Positions 34,012-46,300 of a DNA stretch of 64,000 nt are shown here, in pieces. Origin of the DNA: Mucidula mucida (taxonomy: Eukaryota > Basidiomycota > Agaricomycetes > Agaricales > Physalacriaceae); the NCBI GenBank assembly GCA_015501055.1, contig JADNYV010000001.1:744001-808000 (forward strand). Direction: 5' to 3'. The position numbers and the translations under genes are program-made. The notes beneath the pieces were generated by a model. It saw only the letters and a list, made by a program, of their open reading frames with translations, had not been told where the DNA came from and did not search any database. The first letter of the stretch is position 1; each line of letters begins with the position of its first letter.

Positions 34012-35630
34012 CTATTTGTTTTGCAATTCAAAATGCCAAAGTTCGCTCTGCTCGGGGACCAGGACTAGCTTGCTATGATTCATATGACCGGTCGACAGTG
34101 CGAGGTCCAACATAGCTGGGTTCGGTGAGGCACAAAAATACTTGCTAACCAACTCATTGATGCGATAATGCCCACGAACAGCATACGGGGAATACATGCT
34201 GATAACAGGGTCTTCATGTGCTGGCATAGCCGGCGTGGCGAAAGAAATTTCGAAAAATTGAAGAGGAAGCCGGCCGTCGCAAACTGAGTTCAAGAGACGC
34301 GTCTAAGGCGATGAGGATTGGTGCATGTGGCTCACAAATGACACTTACGATGACATTCAAAGGGTCCGACACCATGTTATCCTCTGAGGATCCAATCGCG
34401 ATGCAAAGGAATGATAGATGGTTGCACGCAATGACACGGTCAACGTGTAAGTCCCCAAGGCACCAGGGTCCATCATGTGGGGTTGAAAGCAAGAGTGATT
34501 TCAACGTGGTACCATGTTTGGGCAGGACACTCTGATAGAAAGTGTCCGCCAAGGTCTGTGATTCCACGTCGTTTGTTAATGGTCCGGATGATAGAGTAAG
34601 GTCAACGAGGCCGGCATAAGACGATAGGTAATCAAGGAGAGCGCGATCGACACGATGAACGGAGAGTGTCTGTAGGATAACCTGCTGGGAGATGAGTACA
34701 CTCCAAAAGTCGGCAGGAACGTCGATGGATTCGCTTGCCACGAACGTGGAAAGGGACCCGATATGTGGTCGAAGAGCAGGCATATTGTCCAAGAAACGCT
34801 GTGCTGCGTTCCCTAATGTGATGCTTTTCAATGACAAGGCGTCGACCTCGGAGAAGAGCGCGGAAAGGGCGAGGTTGGACGAATCGACGCTGAGCTCCTT
34901 GAGAGTAGGGGAATTCGCTACGAGGGCGCTTGGAATGCCATGATAGCATCCCGCGTCACCAGCGAAGTAAAGACTTTGGAGGTTCTTGAAGTGGCGCCCT
35001 ATCGCATTGGGGATGCTGGCACCGACCTCCCGGTACATGAACACCGACAGATGCGACAAGCTCGGAAGGGAGCTTAATGAATTCATGATACGATCCTCCG
35101 TCGAAGGTTGTACATATCGCATAGCGCTCATATCCATGCTAGTTGATGGGCGCGCGTCAGGACTCCGTCAACGACCGATACCGTTGAAGCCGACTCACAT
35201 AATAGAAGTTACAGAGATAAATTTAGGCAGTGCGGCGAGAAGATGTTTCTCAAGAGTCTGGTATTTACGTTGACGTCTCTTGAACAGGCGTTTCCAAAAG
35301 TGGAGAGCTTTGTAACGGGGCGGCATCAGTGAATGGATCTCCAGCGTCTCGACGTATGAGGCGACTTGTGTCCTCTTGGACGCGACGGCCTTGAGAAGAG
35401 CTCGGCTCGAGCGTGAATGGCTATATTTGATGTCCAGAACAAGGCGGGGAAATAAGAGCGGACAGATTATGTCGCAGAGATGCTTATTCGTCAATCTCAG
35501 CTGTTTCCATTCTGTTTGGTCGAGCTGCCGAAAGGATTCAGTCTCAGTCTGCAGGTCAACAAGAGCCGTCGGTGCAAGTTACCTGTTCGAAGATGGATTG
35601 TAGTATTTCTGTGGGAAGAGAGAGCAGCAT
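34012..35630 (-). CDS. F-box/LRR-like protein, paralogue A
   Basis: Probable SCF substrate receptor. The first exon is short (MLLSLPTEILQSIFEQ, start 35630) and an intron follows. The F-box continues LDQTEWKQLRLTNKHLCDII, CPLLFPRLVLDIKYS. The next part has TLEIHSLMPPRYKALHFWKR and AALPKFISVTSI. The large exon (about 34340-35137) holds irregular leucine-rich segments (SLPSLSHLSVFMYREVGASI, GRHFKNLQSLYFAGDAGCYH, NSPTLKELSVDSSNLALSAL, LVDLTLSSGPLTNDVE). After an intron the end reads TRLLNSVCDGRLPLQFFEIS and VRGHYRINELVSKYFCA, stopping at 34012. The order of all segments matches the gene at 38078-39780, so the two are paralogues. The substrate is unknown. Confidence 0.8.
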
Positions 35631-36270
35631 GGGAGCAGAAGGGCAGGTGCAAGTGTCAAGAGTGGGGAAAGAAAGCGATCAAAGCCTGGTATTTAAAGGA
35701 AATCTAATCAGGGACATGGGTTTGAATGAGGAGTTGACTGACCTGGTCCTTCCCCCACATTCCGTCGGCGCCTGGCTAACATTACAACCGCCTAATTCTA
35801 CACATACGTGATAGGCTCTGAATATTCCAAGTTCGGATCGCGCAGCCTTCCGCTACTGCTCACAGGATGGAGGTTGGACTCTGCGCGTGACGTGTAATGC
35901 TCAAGCTTAGTTCAGGCACCCAAGTCATTTGCGTCCGTCATAGTAAGTTTATTAATGTCCGTCTCTCGCGCATTCAAAGGTGTCCGGGTCTAGCCAGTTC
36001 TGCCGCGAATGTTGTCCTATACAGAGCAGTACAGAGCCAACGGTCCTGTTGAACTTGGCGTTTTTGCCAAGTGCTGCGCTCAAAGGCGCTCAACTGCGGA
36101 AAGCGGTGAACGAGCCGCAATCAACGTGATCAACCGTCGAAGATGAGATTAGATCTAAAATTATTCGGAACTGTCGTCCCTAGACATGTAGTTCCAAGGC
36201 AAACCGAGGCCCGCGCGCCACGCTCAAGCAGTTGAACAATATGGAATGGGTAAGACAATATGTATCGGTA
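35631..36270. other. Intergenic, F-box A upstream / lipase downstream
   Basis: This 640-bp gap holds the F-box A promoter and the lipase 3' region. Small open frames (35480-35811) overlap the F-box promoter and look non-coding. No repeats or RNA genes recognised. Confidence 0.35.
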
Positions 36271-37828
36271 TTACACCTCTATACAATGAAGGATATCAAT
36301 TTCGTCAAGCCAACAACCATGATTCTTCCAAAATGTTTGCTGACGTTCCGTCGACCACCAAAACGGAACAAGAGAGGTATGTGTCGTATCCGGCAGCTCG
36401 TAAACATGCCATATACCAGGTTCTAGAATTTCCGAGCTTTTCACGCACGGATCGTACTCTAAAACAGGAGCATGGTGCTGACATCTTGAAGCGCTGAAGT
36501 TGCCAGTGAGCGCTGATCAGTGATATATTGAAAACAAGGACTCACTTGCATTCCAAAGGATGCCACTGGGAAAAAAGTGGCGCAACGCCATCATTAGCGA
36601 AGAATTCTTCCCCAAGAGTGTACGAAGAGCCTTCGCCGATGGGATTAGCGTGCACACGACCGCGTAGGCGCTTCTTGAGGAACGATGGTACCGGTTGCAA
36701 AGAGCTAAAATCAAACCGACCAGCAAGGCTCGCCAAAATGAACAGTGGCATAGAAAAGATATGTTTGAAAGTTGGTGTATGGTTATTCGAGTCAGTCCTT
36801 TGAGTCTGAATGTGTTACATCGAGCATTTGAGTAAGGTATCAGAGACTTACCATCACAGCTGCGAAGCTTTTATAGAAGGTCCCTGCATTGGGTTCGCCC
36901 TCCATGTTGTTATCTCGCTCCTCAGCAGCTGCAAATGTCACGTCCCAGGGCGCAACATCACGACTCCTAGCAAAATCGCTGTGGCACAGCTGCTGCAAGA
37001 AGTTGAGAACCGAAGTTTCGTGGAAAGCAAGAGATCTAGCTTCGAGCCTCCATATGTCTAAGAAATCGGGTAATAATGGATTGAGGTAAGCCCCAACGTG
37101 AACGAATTTAGACAGCAGGTCGCCGACGGAAAACGGCCTCACAAGGGGAGCAGCATCAACGCGCTCTCCCAAAGAGTAGACAACCTGTGTGCCTCTGAAT
37201 GGGGTCGAAACTTGAAAATGATTGATTAAGCATTGAGTCAGTAGGCAAGGCCCACGCACTACTTGTCACAGAAAGAAACATATCAGGATCGGCCAAAGAT
37301 CCAAAGTGTCCGTGCTTGATTAAATGTTGAAGTTTAGTGATAGTAGCACCACCCTACGCGGAACCAGTAAGACCTCAGTTATGTGAATTTGGACTACAAC
37401 GAACCATGGAATGTCCGACAAAGTGGAGTGGATACTCTTGTGACCAGTAAGGATAAAGCCCTTTGAAAATCGTTCTTCCGTATCTCTTATGCCGATGTTG
37501 ACGACTGTGTTCTTCTCCGTAATCAACTAGCGCGGGAATTTGAGAAGTTCCAACAGAGTTAGCTCGTCTACTTACCTGTGCCTCCAACAAGGTCGTAGTA
37601 CAGTTCACAAGCCCTATCGTGCAATGAACTAACGGCGCCGACTCTGTAATATGTCTAGTATCGCAGACTCTCGCAAACCAAATGATATACGTACTTGGCG
37701 AAAAACACGGGTCTTGGACTTGAACAGCCCTTCTGCAGGTGCCGTTCAAAATCACCCCAGATGATTCTATGACCTCCGCCCAGAAATCCCTCCACAATAA
37801 CTAAGGGTACAACGGGATGCTGTAGCAT
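36271..37828 (-). CDS. Alpha/beta-hydrolase lipase (true-lipase type, GHSMGG)
   Basis: Triacylglycerol lipase-like hydrolase resembling the bacterial family I.5 type found in some fungi. It starts MLQHPVVPLVIVEGFLGGGH at 37828, with no obvious signal peptide. It continues IIWGDFERHLQKG, RPVFFAKVGAVSSLHDRACE, LYYDLVGGTVDYGEEHS, HKRYGRTIFKGLYPYWS and PLHFVGHSM, where an intron splits the nucleophile elbow, followed by GGATITKLQHLIKHGHFGSL. Further exons carry VSTPFRGTQVVYSLGERVDA, PDFLDIWRLEARSLAF, SRDVAPWDVTFAAAEERDNN and FFANDGVAPLFSQWHPLECK. The final exon contains LEPGIWHVYELPDTTHTSLV with the probable catalytic His in the D-T-T-H-T segment, ending LHCIEV with TAA at 36271. Ser of GHSMGG and a late His fit a catalytic triad. 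It sits between two F-box paralogues; the spacing suggests insertion or duplication around it. Confidence 0.88.
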
Positions 37829-37996
37829 GGTACGACAGTTTCGCACGGTGACGGCAAGAGAGAAGCGTCAGAGATAGAAGTGGAAAGGATCATTCTCCGA
37901 TGTCGCCGCGTGTCAGCAAGAATGTATAATGATTGATGTAGAGACATCTCCGCTGGCTCGTTGGAAGGCATCAGCGTGGCGCATCGCGGTGGGAAG

Positions 37997-38012
37997 CGAG
38001 TGACGTCACTCG
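37997..38012. promoter_or_regulatory. 16-bp perfect palindrome with CRE core
   Basis: CGAGTGACGTCACTCG is fully self-complementary and contains TGACGTCA at 38001-38008, 169 bp upstream of the lipase start and 66 bp beyond the stop of F-box paralogue B. It is the strongest dyad noticed in the window and a likely bZIP (Atf1/CREB-type) site. Confidence 0.5.
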
Positions 38013-38077
38013 TTGCCGATCGCGCCCTGTTCAGATAAATTTCGATGCGCAGAGATATATCATTCAGTGAGGGCCAG

Positions 38078-39780
38078 CTATCCTTCGTTGTAGGTAATAA
38101 AAGCCGGTATCTTTCTACTAGTTTCCCCAAGGGTCATGCGCCATTTCCCACTCAAATTACTCCTGCGTAATTTGAACGTGCTGAGCGCAGGAGGCCCGTG
38201 ATGTATATGCCCAGTAGATACTTCCAATCTTCTCATCACTGAGCCGGGGAATTTACAAGTAAACCCTGTCACCAGTTCATTCAAGCGAACATGACCACAG
38301 ACGCCATGGCTCGAGTACATAAGCAAAACGGAGTCACCGATGCCCCTCGCGCTTGTCGGATAGGCCAAGAATAGTCTGACGACTCGCAGAGAAGGAAGAC
38401 AACCTTGCGCAACAGAAGTTAGAAGCTGTGTCTGCAATAATATCAGTGAACTGTGTAACGGGGATGTGGGAATGGTACGCACAACCACGTTTTTGTTCGC
38501 CACATTTGCTTCAGATGGACCTATACCCAAACTGAACGCGCTGAGATTGTGACACGCTAGAATGGCGTCCAGCTGAGATGGACCAAGGGACCATCTACCT
38601 TCATATGCCGTTTTTATGTGCAGAGCCTGGATACTATCGACGTGTTTAGGCAGAACACGCCAATACAAGACATCCGCCATCGAATCTTCATCCCTCCGAT
38701 CATTATATCGGAAACCGCACAGGTCGATAGAGAGGTACGTCAAACCAGAATACGACTCCAGATATTCTAGGAGAGGCGAGTCCGCCTGATGCACAGATAG
38801 CCTCTCTAATCGAACGTGACTCGGTTGCAGAGCATTCCAAAAGTGACCAGGGATGTCGGTCAAATCAGGGTTAACGACAAGCGTTGTAAGTGACCGAAGA
38901 TGACAATGAATGGAGGTCAGACTGTCGTATCTGTGACGCGATAATCCCCCAAGGGTGAGCGTCCGCAAACGACTTGCAGCATGGGGAGGGAGACCAGAAA
39001 ATAACTCGGCCAAGGATATAGAGGAGTCGTGTTGTATGGATGGAAAGCCGTCGATGGTCAGATTGGTGAGATCGGGGGATCTCGCCATGAGTGCTTTCGG
39101 CATGTCGCCGTATACCGACCTGCCTCCGGAAAAATGCAGGCTCTGAAGATTGTGGAAGTGTTTCGATATGGATGTTGGTATCCTTGAGTCCACATCATGA
39201 TTCATGTATACCGACAGATTCGCCAACTTGGGCAAAGACCCTAATAACATCATGATCCTGTCGTGGCAGGACAATTCCATGACCTGCATGTTCGTCAAAT
39301 TCAACCTGGGATCATCTTTCAGTAAGGAGATATAGGTAGATTCAAGAAACTACGCACGAAAGAGTTTTGACGGACACAAAATATGGGATGGCAGCGATGA
39401 AGTACTGCTCAACAAGTCTGGAGGTCTGTTCATGTTTCTTCGTGATGCGCTGCCACAATTGCAGTGATTTGTGCTGAGGTGGGTTGAAGGATTGAATTTC
39501 TAAGGTGCGAATGCATGACCCGAGACGACTCTTCTCCGAGGCGATAGCGTCGAGCAACGCTAGAATCAAGCCACACCGCCCGCTATCGAAATTCAAGACC
39601 AGCCTCGAGAATACCATGGGCGACGCAATGACGTTGAAAGCTTTGCATGTCTGTCTCAGCCGCTTCAAGTCACGAACTTTGAGCTAGAGAATATGAGCTT
39701 GAACTAATTGCACGGTCTAGAGCAGCTCTTACCTGCTTAACGACCAGATCTAGAAGCTCAACAGGTAGACAAGACAGCAT
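38078..39780 (-). CDS. F-box/LRR-like protein, paralogue B
   Basis: Probable SCF substrate receptor, paralogue of the gene at 34012-35630. First exon MLSCLPVELLDLVVKQ (start 39780), intron, then the rest of the F-box LKVRDLKRLRQTCKAFNVIA, SPMVFSRLVLNFDSG. TLEIQSFNPPQHKSLQLWQR and AAIPYFVSVKTLS correspond segment by segment to TLEIHSLMPPRYKALHFWKR and AALPKFISVTSI of paralogue A. The large exon carries leucine-rich stretches (SLPKLANLSVYMNHDVDSRI, KHFHNLQSLHFSGGRSVYGD, SPDLTNLTIDGFPS, GLTYLSIDLCGFRYND). Its 3' part (TQLLTSVAQGCLPSLRVVRL, GHVRLNELVTGFTC) matches the spliced 3' exon of A. The stop is at 38078. Gene reality is good; targets unknown. Confidence 0.8.
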
Positions 39781-40223
39781 GAAAGCGACACATTCTGGCC
39801 TCGTTCATGTACTCCTTTATAGACGTAGAGTATCTCCATGTTGGTGAAGATCATCCCCGCACCACCGATATCATAAGCTTCTGCAATCACGAAGGAGGTA
39901 TGCAAGGAGGTTGAGCTCATCTCAAGATTGGCATTGATTTCCGCACAGAAAACAGCGTCAGTGGCACGAATGCGAGACCCAGGGCTTCTTGAGCGCAGGG
40001 TAAGTCGCGTTGACCTAAAAGTCTGATAGAGAGCGGGAAATCGTGAACCCAGGTAAGGCGCTTTCGCTGGACAACTATATCACGCCGTAGAAGTCAAAAT
40101 ACGGCGATACCAAGAAGGTGAATGCGAGCGACATGAAAGTTGCGTCTCAGGGCAAAGAGCAAGATAGAGTTTCAGTCCTACATCGCTCTAGGTCATCTCA
40201 CAACGTATATATACACGACATAA
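39781..40223. other. Intergenic, F-box B upstream / CLF1 downstream
   Basis: 443 bp containing the F-box B promoter and the CLF1 3' end. No gene, RNA or repeat recognised; the small open frame at 40118-40300 overlaps the CLF1 tail antisense. Confidence 0.35.
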
Positions 40224-42922
40224 TTAATCATCACCACCGTGAGAGCTCGCAACATCGCTTTTGGCATCGGCGTCTTGTGATGCGCTTTGAGCAGCGGTGA
40301 ACCCGGATAAAACCGAAGATCCTCCTCCTCCACTTTTCTTAGCTTCTGCCCAAGCGTGGGCCATTTTCAAGAACTGGAAGGTCTTGGGGTTGTTTTCACG
40401 TTCGTCATCAGCAAAGATGAGATCGTGATCTGCAAAGCAATCAACATAACGGAATGAATACGAACGCTGTAAACCGTACCCTCCACTGTCTGGCCGGTTT
40501 CTTGATCGACGTATCGTTTCTTGCCAACGATAGGCATCATAGCCGCTACCTTCTTCACATCCTCTTCAGAACCATGGGTTTCCTCGAATGTCTTCCACAC
40601 TTCGAGGAGAACGACACGCTATTGAGTGTATCAGCATCTGCAAGAATCGATAATTTCAATGATACCTCATGCTTAAGACCCTTGCTTTTGAGATCGTCAT
40701 AACCCCGCTGGAACACCCTACGTGCCAGATCAGCATCACCAGCAACCACACGTTGTTCGGCGTCCTCGTCCTCTTCTTCCTCCTCTTCTTCCCGCATAGC
40801 TCGTGGTAGAGGCATGGGCTCAGCCTCAAAGAGTGCATATGATATCCACACTTTGACATGACCGCTGAGTTCGATAAGGCGATTGTAGAGAGCGCGCGCA
40901 GCATCTCGTTCGCCTTCCTCGACCTCAAAATCGATGTAGGCCTTCCAGAGAAGCTCGGGCATAGAGAGCGGACTTTGACTGACGGCCAGTTCGAAGATAG
41001 CACGCGTACGAGCAAAGTCTTGCAATTGAGATTCAAGCTCTGCAAACTTGATCCATGCCGGGGAGTTCGCGGGATCAAACTACGTAGGAATTAGTACAAT
41101 GAACTTATAGAAACAATCCAACTAACCTCGAGATACTTTTGGTATAATTGCCGGGCACGATCAAATTCCCGTAGCTGAGATATGTTATGACGTTGACCGA
41201 GCGAGGGGGACTATGGTGCTCACCTCTATCTCTAATTCGATATAACCTTTGAAGAGAGCCTCTTTTGGACACATGCCAATAGCAGCGCCCAATATCTTAC
41301 GTGCCGCGGGTAGCTGCAGTCGCCGGACTTCAAATCTCGCAAACATCAACCACAGTTTTGCAAACGTGAAAACCTTATGAGGCACAATGTTGAGTGCGGT
41401 TTGGTATATCTGTCGCGTTCTGTCGTAATCCTGTGTATGTGTAAGCCCTAGACAACTTGAATGACAACACGCAGCATACCTTCGTTTCTATTTCCTCGAA
41501 TAGAGCGTAGTCCAACCAAAGGAAAATATATCTGCGCCAGTGCCGTTTTTCATTTCCAGGCGGTACCTGTGCTACAGCCCGTTCATACACCTCTCGCACC
41601 CGTCCGACGGCCGTTTCTTCTTCTTCAGCCGAGCCGCCCTCTGTTCGCAGGTCCTGTAAAGCACCTTCTTCCAGTCGGGAGTAATCGAACCACACATCGT
41701 AATTCCGGCCATCGTGTGACAACTCCTCCTCATATTGTATTCTTCGCTTTCCTAGCACAGTGCTTTCCAGTGTTGTCCTGGTTCCGTGCTGCTTCTCAAA
41801 CTTGGTATAAGAGGCATATAAACCGGCAGATTTCGACCGTGGTATCCGGGATAGAGCAAACTGTGAGTGGGTACTTAGAGACTTTCCCGAATAGCCCCGT
41901 GTAGACACACCTGGTAAATCACTCGAGCTCGGTCGTATTCCTTTAATCTCGTCTCCATCTTCGCAAACGCACTAAAAACAGCCTGAGCCTTCTCTATCTG
42001 CTCCTCGTCATCGCCATAGAATTCAAGGGCAGTTTGGAAAACTTCTCTGGCTTTGTCGACACGAAGTCTGTCCTCCTCGAATTTACCCCACTTCACCCAC
42101 ACCCGCGGCTCTGGACGAACAGCAATCCAACGTTCGTAGATCGCACTCGCGCGATCCAGCTCATTATACCGTTCCTCCAGTTTGATGTATGCCTGCCATG
42201 CCTTGTCATCCGGTTCCCATTGCATCCATCGTTCAAAGACCTGACGGGCGCCAGAGACATTTTGAAGAAGCTCCTCCAAATACACATATTTGTACCATAA
42301 CTGGTCGACACGGGGAAGAAGTGTTACAGCGCGGTCGTAAAGATTGCGTGCATGCTGAACATTTCGAGATTTAAGCTCCATTTCGGTGTAAGACAGCCAT
42401 AATTGAATGCTGCGGGGGTCCACGTCAAGGGCACGCTCGTAAACAGATCTTGACCGAGCGAATTCATTCTGGCTGGCCTCCCAGTTCGCGTATTGCAACC
42501 ATTCTTTGCTATTTCAGAACGTCGGTATACAGTTAAGCACTATCAGAGGCACTCACATGCTACCACGAGTCCTTCTGATCCTTTCCTCAAATTCCTTTCT
42601 CTTCCTGCCGCGATACTCGTTGAGTTCTTCGAAGTCTTCAACGCGCTGTTTCGGTGCCCTGAATGCAGTTTCCTGTCGTTCTTGCGCCTGTTACGACTCA
42701 AATTAAGCCCTGATACACTAGCGAGATTTGAATCTGCTTACTTCGCGCAGCAACTGCTCAGCAGTGATCTATTGCGCAAGGTCAGTATTTGGGTTAACCA
42801 AGTGATAAAATGGTGTACCTGGATGGCCGCTGGTGCGCGGTTTTTTATACTGAATAAGATATCAGGAGTACTTACAGAGGATCCGATAGATGAACATACC
42901 GAGGCGCGCGTCCGTCCTGCAT
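40224..42922 (-). CDS. CLF1: Pre-mRNA splicing factor Clf1/Crooked neck (HAT repeats)
   Basis: Scaffold of the Prp19/NineTeen complex in the spliceosome, built of half-a-TPR (HAT) repeats. It starts MQDGRAPR at 42922. Short exons give [40 protein letters not shown] and [18 protein letters not shown], matching the family N-terminus. HAT repeats follow: [120 protein letters not shown] and [21 protein letters not shown] run of acidic residues ([14 protein letters not shown]) interrupts a late repeat. The end is [20 protein letters not shown]...SSHGGDD with TAA at 40224. About ten introns, all frame-consistent. Confidence 0.95.
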
Positions 42923-43383
42923 TGTGGCCAAGTTGAAGAAGCAAGGGTGCAAGTGTTTACACTTGTTGACGAGCGTCTTCAAGCTCCTTGAGTCACCGGC
43001 ACCGGCGGTAGGCACCTACAAAGTTCTCGGTTTCCAGAGTCTCCTGCTGCTGAACGTTTGAACGTTGACGTCGACAATGGATTCCTTCATAATGGACAGA
43101 CAAGCCGTGATTACACAAGGTAAACGAATGTAAATCTAGTAGTAACAAAACTGTGGAAATCTAACTTTGACAGTAAAAGGAGAACAGCACACTAAAGCGA
43201 AGGATGTGCATATAAATAGTAATTGCTTCGATTGGTGATTATTGCCTATAGAAACAAAGAAAATATGAGACTGAAGATAATTAGAATCAGAAATGGCTTT
43301 ATGAGTATTTTGTACGAAATGAAAGAATGAAAAAATGGAGATCGAGAGCCGAAAATGAAATAAAGAACATGAGAAAGATAAAC
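42923..43383. other. Intergenic, CLF1 upstream / RRM gene downstream
   Basis: 461 bp with the CLF1 promoter side at about 42923-43090 and an AT-rich, A/G-rich 3' flank of the RRM gene (43290-43380). Nothing else recognised. Confidence 0.35.
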
Positions 43384-46300
43384 TTAGGCAAACTGAGGAC
43401 TGGCGAAGGTCATTGCACGATGCGGGCCTTCAATTCCGGCACCTGCGTTCTGTTGAGCACTGGGACGACCTCGATTAGCCATAGATCGATTGTTGCCCTT
43501 GTGAATGTATGACTGGTCCCTACGTCCAGTGTTGCGTCTCAGAGACGAATTCAATTGATTGACGTTCAGATCGTGACCGGTCACTCGGAACGAGTGAGAT
43601 ACAGGGAGTGGCATGCTACCGGATGCAGGAAGAGACTGATTACCACCTGAATGAGACGTAGGGAAGGCCGATGATTGGCTAGGATGAATCCAGTTTGTGG
43701 GAGGGACCAACATATGTCGCGTTTGCATCCCTGAATTCATCCTCGGTGGTACATTCATGTATGTTGGCGGTTGGGATGGGGTCCAATTCTGAATGTTCTG
43801 ACCTTGGCCTTGAGCAACAGGCGCCGGTTGACCACCTGCCGTCATGTACTGGTCAAGAGCTTCAGGCGGATAGACGGCAATCAAGGTTCCTTGGTCATTT
43901 TGGATGAAGCCGGTGGGGACGACAGGTGGCTGCTGATGTTGCGTTGTAGATTGGACAGTGCCAGAATCGCTGGAGGGATGTGGTCTCGTTGGAAACGCGG
44001 GGTATGGAATATAAGCCTGAATTCGTGTTAGCTGCGCTCAAACTCAAGTAAAGAAACATGCATACTCCATACATGCCCATTGGCCGCCAGAGGCCCTGGA
44101 CGGGGATAGGTGGTGCTGAGGCGGGACCGCTGGCATCAGATCCCGCATTACTCGTATATCCTTGAGAAGGCGTGGGCTGTGGAGTGGCAAATCCGGTAGG
44201 CATACCTGGATTGGCATATCCAGGATAGAACGGCATTTGATATTGAATTTGAGCGCCGTATGAGGACATCCAGAGAGGATGTGGATAGTAGCTGCCTGAG
44301 GAAGACATAGTATATTGGACATTCGACGCGCCGGGAGGACCTGGAATGGGAACCGCCGAATTGTAGATGACGGGAGGCGGAGTCATTGTCGCTGAGGATG
44401 GAACGTTATCGTACCATTCCCGATATGTCTCGACAGCAGGAGAATCAGTCTTCAGTTTCTCTTGGTCTTGACTGTGAGGTGCCTGTGCATCTCGGCTCTC
44501 TTGTGTCTCCGTGACACGACGAGGTGAGTCAGGTTCAACGGGCGTTGAAAGGCTCGATGGAGATTTTGCGACATCGACAGAAGGCTGATCGTGGTGCTCG
44601 TGGGAATGAATAGGATCGGGGCGAAGATTCTGCTCTCGTCCAGGCATCTCAGCATCGCCGTACGAATGGTAGGTAACACCATTTGCCATGGGATAACGTC
44701 CACGACCACGGGCTCCGTATTTCCAATTGCCACGGGGAGGGTTGCAATCTCGAAGCTGAACGCGCATTGCACGACCTTCAAAGATGCGGTTATGCTGCAA
44801 GGCATTCAACCATTGGGAACATAGGCTTTAGGTTAACTCTTACCTCTTGAGAAACAGCTTTCGCAGGGGAATCCGTGTTGTCGAACTTGACGAAAGCGAA
44901 CGCGGCCTTGCCGTTGACTGTTTGCGAGATATTCATGAGCTGGTCGAAGGAAATGAAAAAGACGTACCCGGGCGCACAACCTTTACACTCTCCAAGCCGC
45001 CAAACTTTCTAAAGTAGTTGGCGACCTTTTCTTCGTCCCAAGCACTGGGTCCATACATTTCAAGCCCGCCTACGAACAGAGTAGTAGGATCAAGTGCTCG
45101 TTCCCCTTGTAGCGGCTCCTCAAAGTGGTAACCAGCCTTCATCTTGCTGTCGTATTCGTCGAACGCGAAGATGCCGTTGAAGTTGCCGCTACCAGTCGTT
45201 GGGGTTGCTGGAAACATGACTCCGGGCGTCCTGGGAGTGATTGGAGACATTCCCAGTCCTGGTGTGGGTGGCATGTCAAGCTCTTGCTCAAGATCACGGC
45301 CTATGCCGTCCCCTTGCTTAGATACTTCATGCGTTTCGTGTGAATGAGAAAAAGGTCTTGATACCGCAGATCTAGGTAAGTCCATAAGAATTGAAGTTGG
45401 AGAGAAAAGAGGAGCATTTTTCACCTCATGCCATCTACGTCGACCTGGCCGTCTTTATGAAGGAGGAGCTTGTTATAACCCCAAACGCCGCCGAAATCTG
45501 CCTTGGATTCGCCCTTAGCATCAACGAGCGGAGGGAAGTCCATGTCATTCCACTCGCCCTGTATAGTTCCAGGTATCGAAGTATCAACTAGAGTCGACGT
45601 CATGGATGTGACGGTGGCATCCGGATGACGAGTAGCTTGGGGCGACAGCTTCCATTTTGAAGGAGCTGAACTCGAAGAGAGGTTGCCAGGATTTCCGGAT
45701 ATATCTGGTAGAGAGTCGTGACGAGATCCAGTGGAAAATAAGGTGTTCATGCTCCTGACAGGCAGACGATCGGGATCATTGAGGTACAATGGATAAAGAG
45801 TGGCGTTTGGAGCACGCGTGTTCTGGTAGGGTGATTGTCTACCACCAAAGTTATTCGGCTGATGGGCCCAGGTAACGGTGAGATGTGGCACTCGGCGAAG
45901 GGTCTAAAGATTACGAAGGAGTTAAAACCGTCATCTGGTAGCAAAAAGTTATGCCTACCATCAGAGCGTTAACGCAGTCATCGCGATGGGCCCACTTGAC
46001 CTCAAAACAGCGCGCGTCCATATTTGGGTTTCGGCGAGCGTTGTGAGGATAGCAATAGACATTGCTAGAATCTTCGACTTCGGAGTCTACGTCTATGAAC
46101 GGATAGTTAGTAAGTCTTAATGTTGAGCGACAAAATACATGCCCGAATTTTCCTCCGGCTTCCATGTCTTGAACGACTCGAGCTCTCCAAAGTGAGAGCA
46201 GATAATCCGAATAGTCTAGACCGCATGAGCTGCGGCGTTGATTGGGAGGAAGCAGATACACTCACCTCGTCATCACACTTGACTGGCTGTAGATGCATAG

